This document shows, in pieces, positions 32,610 through 45,779 of a stretch of 64,000 nt of DNA; the first letter of the stretch is position 1; every line of letters begins with the position of its first letter. The DNA is taken from NCBI GenBank assembly GCA_035048485.1, contig CM068585.1, positions 19,462,501 through 19,526,500 on the forward strand, read 5' to 3'. The notes below the pieces were generated by a model, which was not told where the DNA came from, made no database searches, and saw nothing but the letters and a program-made list of their open reading frames with translations. The DNA is from Pteria penguin (lineage: Eukaryota; Mollusca; Bivalvia; Pterioida; Pteriidae). The translations under genes and the position numbers were made by a program.

Positions 32610-35600
32610 ATTAGACGACCGTCTCCTTCTGTATTTATTAGGATTTCATATATGTGATTTGTTTTTATTTTAAATCATCAATGATATGAGGAGTGCATGT
32701 TGGTTTTTAATATACTGATCTATTCGCATTTTGAAATATTTTCTTATGTTGAAAATATAATTGAATATTACAACCTTGTTTTGATTTTTTTGTACACATG
32801 TGAAGAGTACAGTAATTTTCAAGATTGGGTATCTGATGTAAAAAGTATGTGGCTCTTGATGGCTTCTGTGGTCAAATTATACTATTGATAATCATGAGTA
32901 TATCTTAGCTACGTCAAAACAGCAGGACCTATTTGATAATTGATAACAAAATTTGTCAGTCCAGATAAATATTTCATCAATGTGCATTGTATACAAACAT
33001 CTACATTACAGTAATATTTATCAAAGCCGATCCCCGTGCAATGTAAAATGATATGTTGCTTACGACTATCCTCACACTGCATAGTTGTTAAATCTGGGCG
33101 TTATAAAAACATGCCCTTGAACTGGTGTATTTGTCCATTGTGTGCAACATATATCAAGGACGGATTCCATCTTGGATCCCAACCCATTAAAGAAATCTGC
33201 AGTTTGGGGAAATTAATTAAAAACGCTTTTACCTAGAGACATAGATACTTTCACCATACAACATATTTATATTCAATCTCTTAACTGTACTTAATCTTAT
33301 ACATGTATAGACCATTCTACTGGGCAGTTACTTAATAGTTATCTGTCCTTTACTGATAGGTGTCGCGGTCGTACCCGCCATTACGGTACTGAAAAAAGTT
33401 ATCGAGATAGTAAAATGACCTATGAGCGTAGCGGTTAAACCAATATTTGTGTTTATTAACGTTTAATTGAATGGTCTGATCGGTGACTAGGATTGAAAAT
33501 TAATGAACGTGTTTGTTTTTATAGTCCATAATGAATTTCAGTGTAAAATTTAAATATGAAAAACAGAAAAAGAAAAGGAACCTTTCTCCGGCCTTGCCAA
33601 AAATGTTGGTCACCAAGTTAAGTTATTCATTCAGTAATGAATGATGTATTTGTGTATTACAGATTAATTAGATAATTATTAAATAATAATAAAACTTATT
33701 AAATACATATCAGACTAATTTCAATACATAGTCTATGTTTCGGCAAATATCAATATCAACACCTAGACCATTTCACAAAGGAAGATTTTCGTAACTTTTA
33801 CTCAGATAGATTATCACTAAATGTCAGTATGCAGATGAATTGTTGTATTCGGGGATGAGAAATACCATCTATTTAACTATTTCCAAAATTCCGGCTATCC
33901 GTATTTGCAAAACCTGGGGTTGAAAGTTTCGGAAAATCCTTTCGGAAAAATTTTGTGTAATTATGATCTTTTGGAACATGACCTGCAGTTTTATGAAAAT
34001 TGAATTCGCAAGTACCGAAATTAACTTGTCCAAAATAAATTAGATAAACAGTGGCGGATTTAGGGGGAGCGGAGGGGTCGCTCGCCCCCACCCCCGGCAG
34101 TGACCCAAAATTTTACCAAAACCCTGTATTTTGGCCAATTTTCTGTTAAAATTGACAAAATTCGCCCATCGAACCCTCCCCCCCCCCCCGAAAAGGAGGC
34201 GCTGGAACGAACGTCAGTTCATTGCATTACTTCCCTCGTGTATGCAGTGTTAATTAATTTGCTTCAATCAACATACACGTGTATCAATAATAGTCTTACG
34301 GATGATGGGGTTCAACAGCCGACATAAATCCAGTAAGTTTATTGCGTAATACGGACGACAGTTTCTGGAATGTAGCTTTAACTTTTGCCAAGGATACCTA
34401 TGCTGAGATATTACTGACCCCCAGGTGATAACCTGGTTTTACACCTGTTACATAATCCATTTTCTGTTAGTACAAGCTACCACTCGACATAGGGACATGG
34501 ATCGAAGTAACAATCATGGGAATAATCAGAAATTTATGTCACTGAAATAATCTAATTTTAATAGATCAATACTAAACAGTATATTATTCATAAAAACTCG
34601 CATTATAAGCGATAAGATTGAATCTATCTCCGTTTGCTTTAAGTTTTGTAAAGTAATGTTACTAAGGCAACCCATGGCAAATAGTCTGTATTTCACTTAT
34701 AATCACTGTCAAAACTGCAAAAACAAGTTAATAAAAAACAAATGAAAAAAAAACCCACATTAGGTAGTATCAGAGACATATATACACATGTCTCTGGTAG
34801 TATCAGCTGATGCAAGGACTTGCAAACTTGTTTTAAAATCCTTTACTGATGATACAAGACTAGGCTGATGATAGCCATATTCAGTACCTTAATGGCAGAT
34901 AGTCACGTGATCTAAAGATGGCCGCGTCCGTGTACCACGCAATAGAATGGTCTATTCTCGAAGTCGGCGTGACATCACACTAAAATCTAAATGAAGGTAA
35001 TCCCCGAAACATTCCGAGGATGACCTGGGGGATAAACTCGGTGTTTATCATAGACCGTAATGCAACTTTGCTGAATTATATTTTGAACACAAGAGCTAGA
35101 TGACTCTTAAAATTTTTGAAATCTCATGTGGAATGACTCTCTTTCCTTCTTTGTATTCTATATGACCGCAGTTTGCAGAAATTAGATTTCAAAATATCGG
35201 ATTCTTCGTAGAGAGCGATGATAAATCCCGAGAGTTATCCCCCAACAAATATGATAACTGGTTGTTTTGGTTTATAAGAAGTTTAACGTCGCCTCCGACT
35301 AACTGAACACGGAGAAAGGAAGCTACACCTTTAATCAATAACACAATCTCTGATCACCTGTGTAGGCACTGCATTCTATATACACTACACAGAGTCCGCC
35401 TAAAAGTGAACTAACAACTTACTACTGTGTTCTAACTTCTTGTCACGGAAAATTTCGATTTAGTATATTATTTCCACAAAAAAATGCTCTGATCACTTTC
35501 TTGCGTTTTTTCATAGCTAATTCAATAGGCGTTTTCTCAAGATCTCTATTGATAACAGAATTTCAAGGACATTGTAAAGAGATAGACGAAAGTTATATTG

Positions 35601-35935
35601 CTCTCATAGAAGTAAATCTCGCATGCGAGACGACGTCATTATTTACAATTCCATTCTTAAAGTGTGAAGTGCATGCCAAAATAATTTTGCATAAATTGAA
35701 AGATAAAACTGCTTAGAAAGAATTATAATGAAGATTGCAATTACATTTTCGTCAGAAGATGGTGCCTTTAAAAGGAGCGTTAACTTTTGTCCCCGAATAA
35801 GCAATAGACTGATATAAAATGATTAAAGGTAGCACAGATATGCCACACATTCTGAAGAAAGGAATCCCCTATTAAAACAATAAAACATATTGCATCAGAT
35901 TTAGACAGTATATAGTTAAATGCAATAAATGACAA
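32610..35935. other. Intergenic, mostly unremarkable
   Basis: No supported gene. It holds a small inverted repeat AGAGACAT...ATGTCTCT (34770-34795), next to a direct repeat of GGTAGTATCAG, and the G/C-ended repeat listed at 34048. Confidence 0.5.
34048..34215. repeat. GTGGCGGATTTAGGGG-headed dispersed repeat
   Basis: CAGTGGCGGATTTAGGGGGA at the left, with a C-tract and GAAAAGGAGGCGCTGG at the right. The head word GTGGCGGATTCA recurs inverted at 24.92 and 40.69 kb and as GGGGCGGATCCA at 40.085 kb. Confidence 0.5.
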
Positions 35936-35939
35936 CACA

Positions 35940-36245
35940 TTGAAAACGAGTCTGCTTCGTCCATGTTGATTACAAGCCCAGTTTTCAGAGTTCTTGTACT
36001 GACCCACGAAATATATACTCCAGATTTATCGGGATAAAAGTTAACATAAATAAAACTAAAACTAAATGGTATTTCACTCATGTATAGGTCTGTCCCTAGA
36101 TTGGTTCTTGGCTCATACTTTAGGTTAATTTGGTAATCAGGTAGCTCTTCAAATATTAATACTTCAGATTCCCACGGCTTCGGCCTTCAGTATTATTGAA
36201 GAGATAAATTATCGAAATGCGCATATGATGCACGAAATTAATACA
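35940..36245 (+). repeat. Dispersed repeat ending CGAAATGCGCATATGATGCAC, copy 1
   Basis: Ordered blocks are CAGTTTTCAGAGTTCTTGTACTGAC, split here, then GTCTGTCCCTAGATTGGTTC, CTCTTCAAATATTA and GAAGAGATAAATTATCGAAATGCGCAT. They match 51560-51840 in order. A similar family is common in mussels and other bivalves. Confidence 0.65.
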
Positions 36246-36470
36246 CGTAGACATGTTCTTATATCTGTGATATGTATGTCTCAGTGATTAAAACAATGAA
36301 ATGCATTAATTTGATGGGTGTATGAAAGAGATTTTTGGCACGATTTGAGGGTTCGTTTACAAAAATTACTTTATCCGAAATTTACTGAATGACTAAGACA
36401 ATGACCATGGAAAAACATAGTGACAAAACCGAAAGTAATTGGTCAATGTAAAACGATATAAACACATATT

Positions 36471-36677
36471 ACAAAGAACAATTAACTCAGTATTCACAAT
36501 ATTTCAGTCTCTAGACCTTCTTCTAGTGATTGGTATTGGTATTGGTGGCTTAAGAAATATGATAATGATAACCTACATCTTTCTACACCATAGCTTGAGC
36601 CACCAATACCAATAAAATTCACTAGAAGAAGGTCAGGAGACCGAAATATTGTGAATACTGAGTTAATTGTTCTTTGT
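36471..36677. mobile_element. Foldback (MITE-like) element with ~82-bp inverted arms
   Basis: The left arm runs from ACAAAGAACAATTAACTCAG to GGTATTGGTGGCTTAAG (36471-36554). Its near-complement runs from CTTGAGCCACCAATACC to CTGAGTTAATTGTTCTTTGT (36593-36677). Arms are about 90% complementary with a ~38-bp spacer. No coding content. Confidence 0.8.
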
Positions 36678-36679
36678 TT

Positions 36680-37590
36680 TATGACACTTCCCTTCGGAGG
36701 ACTATTAAGATGTTAAACACATATTGGCTATGAGTCGTTTTCAGTCAGCATATACACAATGCTGACGTCTTTGTTTACGGTTTGCATAGAAATCAGCATG
36801 TTTACCATCTAACTGAAGTTTTAGTCATTGAGCAACAACTTTCATTGTGATCACAATATATTCGGACGAGCATATTCTACAGAATTTTAAAATATCACAG
36901 GAAAATATTATACTGTCCTGAGAGGCGACAAGGTCCCGATTTTTGTCTACCCAGTGAGTTAGTCGGGATTCCTACAGTCCCTGGACCCGAGCTCGCTTCC
37001 AGATGGGCGGAGCACAACCTACTTATGCGATGTCACTGGATATTTTCGATACTTCATATTTATGATAAATTTTTGGCGTAACTAGTTTAGAATTTTGTGT
37101 ATTCAAATTTAAGGAAGGGAGTCTGTGGAAAGCGGCCTAAAACAATGCAAACTTTTGATTACATGAATTGTATATAATCTAATAGATAGCTAAAATATAA
37201 TTAAAGACCTACGCCAATCTCTACAAATTACCGTGTATTTATTTGCGGTCTTTTTGCGTATAGGGCGCTACGGCACAGTTAGTGTATTACATTTTTATGA
37301 CCTCTCCGCTTGAGATGATTGTTGTTCTCTGGTCTATTTATGGAGGATTACTTACAAGTTTTTAAATATGCGTCCGATCTATTACACGGATGTTGAATTG
37401 AAAGTTTGGGCCTGTAAAGCATGTTAACTACACCGGTTAGGCAGCGGATGTCATTCCATCTGACCATCCTAAATCGGTCCGCAACCGTTGTGTATACTTT
37501 GTGATGACCTTTTTGGCTACTTTCTGAAGGAAATCAGGTGAATATTAATTACATCACGATATGGTTGAACCATCTCGATGACTAAGAACT
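36680..37590. other. Intergenic, no supported gene
   Basis: Nothing recognisable on either strand. Confidence 0.5.
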
Positions 37591-37750
37591 TTAGAAGGAC
37601 TAATCACCTCCCCTTTCCATACACACACACACACACACCTACACACACACACACTTTAGAAGGACTAATCCCCTCCCCTTTCCACACACACACCTACACA
37701 CACGCACGCACACCATACCACACACACCACCACCTCCGCACACACGTTAA
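37580..37750 (+). repeat. (CA)n-rich tract with duplicated CTTTAGAAGGACTAATC block
   Basis: ACTTTAGAAGGACTAATC plus CCTCCCCTTTCCA occurs twice, each followed by CA dinucleotides. Confidence 0.85.
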
Positions 37751-37754
37751 GAAT

Positions 37755-38640
37755 AGATTCGCACGTGATGAAGGAATATTTTTCTCTAGCCAAATCTGAT
37801 TTTTCTAATACCACGTACGCTTTGCCACTCTATCCTAACATCGCATCAACTGTACTTATCACATTTAGACATGCAACATGAGTTATTCAGAATATTCTAA
37901 GCGGATCACCTAAGTGCAACGGTCACTGATGCCACCAGATCACTAACGCACTAACATGTTTTAGATAAAGTATGTGTGGTTACTTTTTTTGGTTTTTATT
38001 TTTTAATGTTTGAGTAATTGCAGACATAAAGGAAGACATTTGCGGATGGACAATGACCTATATATAGCATGCTAAAGGGACGCATATAATATCCACATCT
38101 AGATATAAAGAGCACGTTGAATTATAGGGGATTAGGGCAAGAGGGGTTGGTTGATTAGGTAACCCAAACCCCTTTACAACGTGTGAGTGTGTGTGGGTGG
38201 GGGGCACAAGTACATGTATGTTTATGCTCCCTTTCCCTTAGATTTCGGAAAGGTCTAATGAATGTAAGTAAGGAGTAATGGATTACTATTATATAAAATC
38301 ATATCTAATTAACAAATTCCGAAAATTACGTAGTAATCTCGTCATCACCGTAGCTTAACAAGTATACATTGTTTATAAGCGATGATTGCATTGTTTACAG
38401 ATGATTGACAGATTATGCATAAGTTTTATTGTGCATAAGTTTTCACTGCACAGCAATGAGAGTATTGTACACATATTTGCCTTTCAGTCTGCTAATTTAT
38501 GGGTTCATTTTGCCGAGAAATTTTCCAGAAGACTGATCTGCGATCTTGGAGCATGGCTTGGTCGCGGCAGGTCGTGCGTAGTCGACGGTTGACCGAATGT
38601 TGGCAACTTGGTAACGCCTTGATCTTCTATGGTTGAGGAA
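37755..38640. other. Intergenic, no supported gene
   Basis: Chance frames only; one GTGTGTGGGTGGGGGG stretch near 38186-38203. Confidence 0.5.
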
Positions 38641-38689
38641 TGGTCTTCAAGAAAACCAGATCATTGCTCGAATGTGAGAGGGAGGCTTT

Positions 38690-39900
38690 TTACCGAGAAC
38701 ATGATGAGAAAGAAAAGGGAAATATCTACATGTATACAGATCACGATGAGATGGGGAAGTAATCCGATATAGATCATGATGAGAGGGAAGAAGAGGTGGC
38801 ATCTTACACAGACCATGATAAGGGGAAAGGGGTGGCCTCCTGTATAAATCATGGTAAGAGGGACGACAAATTATGATGATAACGAAGAGGAGGCCTCCTA
38901 TACAGATCGTAAGAGGGGGAGGACGCTTTCTATACAAATTTTGATAAGATGGAGGAGGTTTCATATACACATAATGATAAGATGGAGGAGGCTTCATATA
39001 CACATAATGATAAGATGGAGGAGGCTTCATATACACATAATGATAAGATGGAGAAGGCTTCATATACACATAATGATAAGATGGAAGAAGAGGCTTCCTA
39101 TACAGATTATACTGTGAGGATGTGTTTTTATACAAATCATGATGAGAGGAAGGAGATTTTTAAGATCATAATTAGCAAGAGGAATAAGTAATATATACTT
39201 ATCATGGTGAGGATAAGAGGAGGCTTCTATGTACAAAGGTCGCGATAAACGGAGTAAGGTATCTGTCTTTACAGATCATTATGGATGTGAGGAATGTTTC
39301 TATATAGTTCATAATAAGTAGATGTAGGAAGAAGATTTCTATAAAAAGATTTTTAAGGGATGGAGGAAATTTTCCATACAATCATGATGAAATGGAGGAA
39401 GTTTCTATAAAATCATTAAGAGATGGAGGAAGTTTTCTATAAAATCATGATGAGATGGAGGAGGTTTTCTATAAAATCATGATGAGATGGATGAGGTTAT
39501 CTATAAAATCATGAGATGGACGACATTTTTTATAAAATCATGATGAGATGGAGGAGGTTTTCTATAAAATCATGATGAGATGGATGAGGTTATCTATAAA
39601 ATCATAATGAGATGGACGACATTATTTGTAAAATCATGATGAGAAAGAGGGATTTTTTTTTTATAAAATCATGATGAAATGGAAGAGGTTTTCTATAAAA
39701 TCATTATTAGATGGAGGAAGTTTTCTATAAAATCTTGATGAGATAGGGAAGGTTTTCTATGCAGATCATGATGAGTGGGAGGAGGATGAGACTCTCTATA
39801 CAGATCAGGATAGGAATGAGAAGTAAGCTTTCTTTACAGAGCATAAGTTCATGGCGAGAGGGAGGAAATGAAAGCTTTCCGTACAGATCATGATTAATTT
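38690..39900 (+). repeat. 32-36-bp purine-rich minisatellite
   Basis: Units of the type GATGAGATGGAGGAGGTTTT then CTATAAAATCAT (32 bp) in the right part. In 38945-39085 there are near-perfect 33-bp units (GATAAGATGGAGGAGGCTTC then ATATACACATAAT). Because 33 is divisible by three, that block is open in several frames on both strands; those frames are not genes. Confidence 0.9.
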
Positions 39901-40084
39901 AATTTCTAACAGCTAACACAGTATGAAATGCAGTGTGTGGGATTCATCTATAAATATCCTATGCAGTATATACTGTTCCATGATTTTGTCTGCGAATCAG
40001 ATCAAGTGTACGCTGTAACAATACAGAGATCATACATCAAGGCCGTACAGAAAAGCAAGCTATAGTCGCTATACAAAAGGTCAG

Positions 40085-40695
40085 GGGCGGATCCAGAAAA
40101 TAGACTTTGAATGTGTACACATTTTGCTTATGTGCCGATACAGGGACTAAACCAGCTTCGGACCTATCTTGAGATTCGATCAAGTGGCGTTTGTCATTCT
40201 CATGTTGAGTGCATTTTTCCCCCAACGTGTTGTTTGTTACGTATTCTGCAGGTTATTTTAATACACATTTTTTGTTTTGGTTATTTATATTTATTTGTTT
40301 GTTTCGTTTCGTTTTTTGTTTGTTTGTTTGTTTTTGTTTTTGATTTGCAGAAGGGGTTATCCATAATCGTGTATTTGTGACCCGCGTTGGAACTTTTGAA
40401 TACAGAAGTGGTATGGGATCGGTGATAATGTTTGCAAAGTTTTTTGGTGCAAATAGTGAATGAACGAACAGGTCATGGGTTGTCAAGCCGAGATCTGACT
40501 TTTGGGCTTTCTATATATAGAGAGGCTTTTCTCATAAGTTTGGCCTTGTAAAGAGTAGAAAGGTGCTTGAGAAGAATGGACGACAGCCTTAGAAAGACGG
40601 ATAAATGTGATGACTGATAGGGGAGGGTGTGGGGCCATAGCAGGCGAGGGGTGTTGGCATCTCCCCTTCGCCCCTCCCCTTTGAATCCGCCACTG
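40085..40695. mobile_element. Possible element bounded by inverted GGCGGAT-words
   Basis: GTCAGGGGCGGATCCAG at 40081-40097 and its approximate complement TTGAATCCGCCACTGCC at 40681-40697 bound a 0.6-kb interval with T/G-rich sequence (40255-40345) but no coding capacity. Confidence 0.35.
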
Positions 40696-40699
40696 CCTT

Positions 40700-42770
40700 T
40701 GATGTGTTTATTACACATTGAATATAGATATATACCTAGACTATTTAGGTTTGTACGCTCATATTTGTGCACTAATGATTTATAGTAGTGTATACACAGT
40801 AGGTCTCTTAAAGTATTATTCTTTAATATGTCAATTTTTCCAGTTTGACTGAAAGAGATAATTTAGAAGGAAATGTCTCTTAGCATCAATATATTTGTCC
40901 CGTTGACTATCATACAATGTTTACACTGTGTCACTGTGGGTTAAAACACGAAAGGAATAGAGAATGATACCATATATCCTTTGTGTTAACCCTTTTCTCT
41001 CTCCCGAACTCCGCGCATGAGCGGGATTCCACGAAGTCTTTGACGATGGTATCAGTGTTTCATATGTCTGTTTCTCCTCTCATACATCATCTATTCATGA
41101 GTTCGTTTAACACGTTAATAGTTTTGGCATTCCTTGAGACCCCCTTCTTGCGTCCACTTTTAGATAACTGCAGTATAAGTGATTAGTGATTTGTAAGCGC
41201 CATAATTCTTTGGTACATTTACTATCTAAAATTGTGATGAATTTATCACCGTAGCGTAATCTCTGCCATTTCTGACCATTTTACCCTGTAACAATTTAGT
41301 AGCGGGTTTAATTGGGGGGTGGGGGGTGGGGTGGAGTGTCGTTGTCCCCTTTTTATTGTTTTTTTTTTTTTTACTACTATTACGTAAAATTCATCATATA
41401 TCGTCTTCTCTTATTTAAGCCATGGATACTTCACTACATATCATCACAAGTTCAAGGATGTGTGTCCAAGGGAGGGCATCAAGTTTTGAAATTGTAATAA
41501 CGACCGCTACGGTTTACCTTATTTCTGACCTTTGATCTTAGCACTCTGTTCAATTCCTGATATCCCTTTGTCTTTTACTAATTGCGATTCTCCCTATTCT
41601 TTGATCTTTATTTGGGGAGAAATACCTACTGGGTTATTACTGGTTGACTTTAGTGTACAGTAGGCAGCAATTATAACCAAAATTAATGTAACATACGTCA
41701 CATCTCGTCATTTCTATATACACCAAAGAACTCTTACGAGGTGATGCATAAATAACACAAAAGTTTGGCTTACCAGAAATGCGACAGCTAAGGCTAAGGC
41801 GTTGCTGTATTGCTGAATACTCAATATTGACGTGTTCACCGACAGGTGTTCATATCTTTCAATGTATCATGCTAAAATAATGTAACACAGCACCAGGACA
41901 AGTAAGGCGAACTCTTGATTGGCATCACTCTTCAAAAAATAATGGTGTTTTCAAATGCAGTCACATAAGGATGTACTACCAGCCAATGAGAACAATAGAT
42001 TAAATTTAGTTAATTTCAGTTTTATTCTCGGTAAATAGTTGTCTCAATTCAGGAGCGCGCCAATTTATCCTATGGTATAATCAAGCATGGTGTTTTTTAA
42101 ACTATTGTTTATTTCTAAAATAAGCTATACAGCAACTTGATATTCAATAACCACAATATAAATACAACAGTGTTAAACTAATGAGTGGTCATATAATCAC
42201 AAAGAGTTGGTACATTATTTTCTTTTTATTTATAATGCTTCATTTATATGCATGCATTTCCTTAGTGTTACATAATTCCTTCATGTATGATATGGTAATC
42301 ATTTAAGTGATCATTGTACCAGAACGAGTATAAAATTACTGTTATCTAATTCTGAATCTTCAAAAAAGCTACATTAGTTAAAAACGTGTCGTTTCACTCA
42401 CAGTCTATGAACTAATTTGCATTATGTCTTGTGTATTAAAACCAAGCTCAAGATTTTTCTGTTTCCACTAGAGCTCGATCCAGTGCGTTCTTGACATCGG
42501 TCTTATTGTTTACACAGACAGACATCCATGGCGCTCATTAAAGGATAATTCAAATTTGCGACATGTGATCGAGAATTTACATCATGTACAGTGTCTCAAA
42601 TTTCCCCTCATTAACCAATCTGAATGCGTTTTAACATGTATTTGCATAATCACCAGTCTGAATGTCAATATAATAACGAGAGAAATTAATATCTAAAGTT
42701 TTCTTTATTTACGTTTTTGTAATAAACTACACTAATTGATATTTGAAGTATGAGCGTCAATAGTTTTAAG
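40700..42770. other. Intergenic, no supported gene
   Basis: AT-rich. It has a G-rich tract (41312-41335) followed by T12 (41362-41373). No exon or element recognised. Confidence 0.5.
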
Positions 42771-42774
42771 AAGT

Positions 42775-42935
42775 AGTGAGGGATCTTTTACGTACAAGGC
42801 CTAACGTTACACGGCACCTTGGTTTTCACTGTCTCGTTCAAAAGACCAGAATGCTTACGGCGGAAGTCAAACCTAGCACCACTAAGTCACGAGATGAGCA
42901 CCTCATACAATGAGCTACAGCAGATCTGAACCCGA
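42775..42935 (-). mobile_element. tRNA-derived SINE copy
   Basis: The minus strand reads TGTAGCTCATTGTATGAGGTGCTCATCTCGTGAC, listed here as adjoining blocks, then GGTTTGACTTCC as a decayed box B, CAAGGTGCCGTG and AAAGATCCCTCA. This is the same order as the 5.4-kb copy. Confidence 0.6.
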
Positions 42936-43017
42936 GATGAAAATATCGGCATCTTTGACCGTTCTTAATTTGTATATAAGATCACAGTAGAAATTTGGAT
43001 GAGAGAGTTCGCTGAGA

Positions 43018-43112
43018 CTACACACACACACACACACAGATATATATATATATATATATATATATAGATTGTTTTTTTTTTTTTATTTTTTTTTTTTTTT
43101 TTTTACAACTAT
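43018..43112. repeat. (CA)n(TA)n microsatellite followed by T-rich tract
   Basis: About 10 CA and 11 TA dinucleotides, then a T-tract of ~35 bases broken by one A. Confidence 0.95.
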
Positions 43113-43599
43113 ATCATGACAGTCTAGGGAATTGCTAACAAGCATGGTAAAGTTACAGAAGAAAATAAATAGGCATCAAGTTTCGTGATTTGAAATTATA
43201 TGCATAAAATCATTAAACATCATCAACATCGCTCATGAATAAGAGGGAATCAAGTTCTTACATATTCAAGAAGGTTACCATAAGGAGAACTTAATTATGG
43301 ACTATGGAATGTATAACCTTACTATGATTTATCTATATGAGAAATTTAATTAAACTGTACAGGATTTTTAAATACCTGTTCATGATCACAGGAATATACA
43401 GCTTTAGATTTATAATCTTCAATACAGCGTACATTCTATACATTACGACAAGTACGTTCCCTTCTACTCACATACAACTGTATGTGTATCTACCCTTTAC
43501 GATACTAAGATCAAGCCTAAATTAAAATCTAGATCATACATATTTAAATCAATCAAGTAATACCCTTTTCAAATTCATAATTCTATACGAAAAAGAAAA

Positions 43600-44430
43600 A
43601 CATCAAGTGAGTATCTGTACAAAAACATCAAGTGAGTATCTGTACAAAATTATTAAGTGAGTATCTGTACAAAAACATCAAGTGAGTATCTGTACAAAAT
43701 TATTAAGTGAGTGTCTATACAAAAACATCAAGTGAGTGTCTGTACAAAATTATCAAGTGAGTATCTGTACAAAATTATTAAGTGAGTGTCTATACAAAAA
43801 CATCAAGTGAGTGTCTGTACAAAATTATCAAGTGAGTATCTGTACAAAACATCAAATGAGTATCTGTACAAAAACATCAAGTGAGTATCTGTACAAAACA
43901 TCAAGTGAGTATCTGTACAAAATTATTAAGTGAGTGTCTATACAAAAACATCAAGTGAGTATCTGTACCAAATTATCAAGTGAGTATCTGTACAAAACAT
44001 CAAGTGAGTGTCTGTACAAAATTATTAAGTGAGTGTCTATACAAAAACATCAAGTGAGTGTCTATACAAAATTATTAAGTGAGTATCTGTACAAAATTAT
44101 TAAGTGAGTGTCTATACAAAAACATCAAGTGAGTATCTGTACAAAATTATTAAGTGAGTATCTGTACAAAATTATTAAGTGAGTGTCTATACAAAAACAT
44201 CAAGTGAGTGTCTGTACAAAATTATTAAGTGAGTATCTGTACAAAATTATTAAGTGAGTGTCTATACAAAAACATCAAGTGAGTATCTGTACAAAATTAT
44301 TAAGTGAGTATCTGTACAAAATTATTAAGTGAGTATCGATCCGTACAAAATTATTAAGTGAGTATCCGTACAAAATTATTAAGTGAGTGTCTGTGCAAAA
44401 CATCAAGTGAGTATCTCTACAAAATATCAA
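43600..44430 (+). repeat. 25-bp minisatellite, about 33 copies
   Basis: The unit is AAGTGAGTATCTGTACAAAA plus either TTATT or ACATC. The two suffixes and TATCTGT/TGTCTAT variants alternate in runs that suggest a higher-order repeat of two to three units. A few 24-bp units occur. No unique spacers, so not a CRISPR array. Confidence 0.95.
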
Positions 44431-44514
44431 GTATTTGTTCGAAAACATTTCGGAATTTCGTCGTACGTACCGTTTATTTCTAACTTAAAAACATCTTTCA
44501 AATGCTAGTTAACT

Positions 44515-45180
44515 TTGAGATAAGAAACATGAGACGCTATCAATGGGTTTTATATGTTCACCATTATACAGTAATGTAATACCAACTTAGGGGAAGCTTC
44601 CGAACACGTCCACTCGTTCAACGTTATACAGTATTGTAATAGCGACTTCAGCGAAGCTATAAACGATTTCTACTGGTTCACCATTATACAGGATGGTAAA
44701 ATCAATTTAAGAGAAGCTATCAATGATTTTTATCTATCCACTATGTTACAGTATTGTAATATCAACATAAGATAACTTATAAACGACTTCTCCCCTTTCA
44801 TCATTGTAAGTATTGTAATATTAAATTCAGAGAGGCTTCCAGCGGTGTCTACCCGTTCACCATTATACAGTAATATAATATCAAGTCAAGAGAAACTATA
44901 AACGACTTCTACCCGTTCACCATTATACAGTAATATAATATCAAGTCAAGAAAAACTATAAACGACTTCTACCCGTTCACCATTATACAGTAATATAATA
45001 TCAAGTCAAGAAAAACTATAAACGACTTCTACCCGTTCACCATTATACAGTAATATAATATCAAGTCAAGAAAAACTATAAACGACTTCTACCCGTTCAC
45101 CATTATACAATATTATAATATTAACATACGAGAAGCAATAAACGACTTCTACCCGTTCAACGTTATACAATACGATACAA
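44515..45180 (+). repeat. 60-bp minisatellite, left block
   Basis: Units contain CCGTTCACCATTATACAG, TAATATAATATCAAGTCAAG and AAACTATAAACGACTTCTA. About 11 copies; four in 44867-45107 are nearly identical. A related array with 59-bp units resumes at 48985-49640. Confidence 0.9.
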
Positions 45181-45186
45181 TGAATA

Positions 45187-45765
45187 AGAAGACAGAAGGC
45201 ATCTGACCAAGCCATATGAAACAAATCACCAAGGACATGAAGGTGTGGTTGACCGGTTTAGAACTTCCCATTCACCGCAAAAGCAGCACAATCAAAGGAC
45301 CTATTTGAATTTTTTTTTTTTTTTTGATAAATACTGATCTGTAAAATTTACAAAAAAGTTTTCGAAATCTATGATACCTATAACCTTTTTGCGTGAAAAT
45401 CCAATTTTAATATTTAAGTCAAAGAAAGGCGTTTTCTCATCATAGGTATTGGCTTTCTTTAATCGAAGTTCAGGTGGATAAATATCAGTTATATTTTAAT
45501 CTCAAGGTTATCGAGTACTGAAATATCATCAATATCTAGAGGTGTTGCTGAACTTATCAGTAAAGTCCAAAAGTTTCGCGGTTTGAATAGCATGCATGAA
45601 GTCCCTCTCATAACAATATAAAAAATAAATCCGCTATAAGGGGAGTGCAGTTAGTGCCCATAGGAATCCCTATAAGCTGTTGATAAATCTTGCCATTAAA
45701 TTACACATAAATATTATCCATCAAAAATGTGATGGCATTACATAATTCAGTACAAGTCTAATATA
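45187..45765 (-). mobile_element. Penelope-like element fragment (tail plus RT palm piece)
   Basis: From low to high coordinates: a tail block with GACATCTGACCAAGCC and GCAAAAGCAGCACAATCAAA, then, read on the minus strand, decayed reverse-transcriptase sequence. This includes DIYPPELRLKKAN plus FFDLNIKIG at ~45390-45480 and GIPMGTNCTPLIADLF (RT motif B) at ~45630-45690. Frameshifts and stops throughout. It abuts the 60-bp satellite on the left. Confidence 0.6.
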
Positions 45766-45779
45766 CATAATTAGAGTTC

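Noticed and set aside
38647..39135. 162-residue minus frame and its + strand partners
   Set aside because: Entirely made of the minisatellite units.
43600..44430. CRISPR-like regular repeats
   Set aside because: No unique spacers between units; an ordinary eukaryotic minisatellite.
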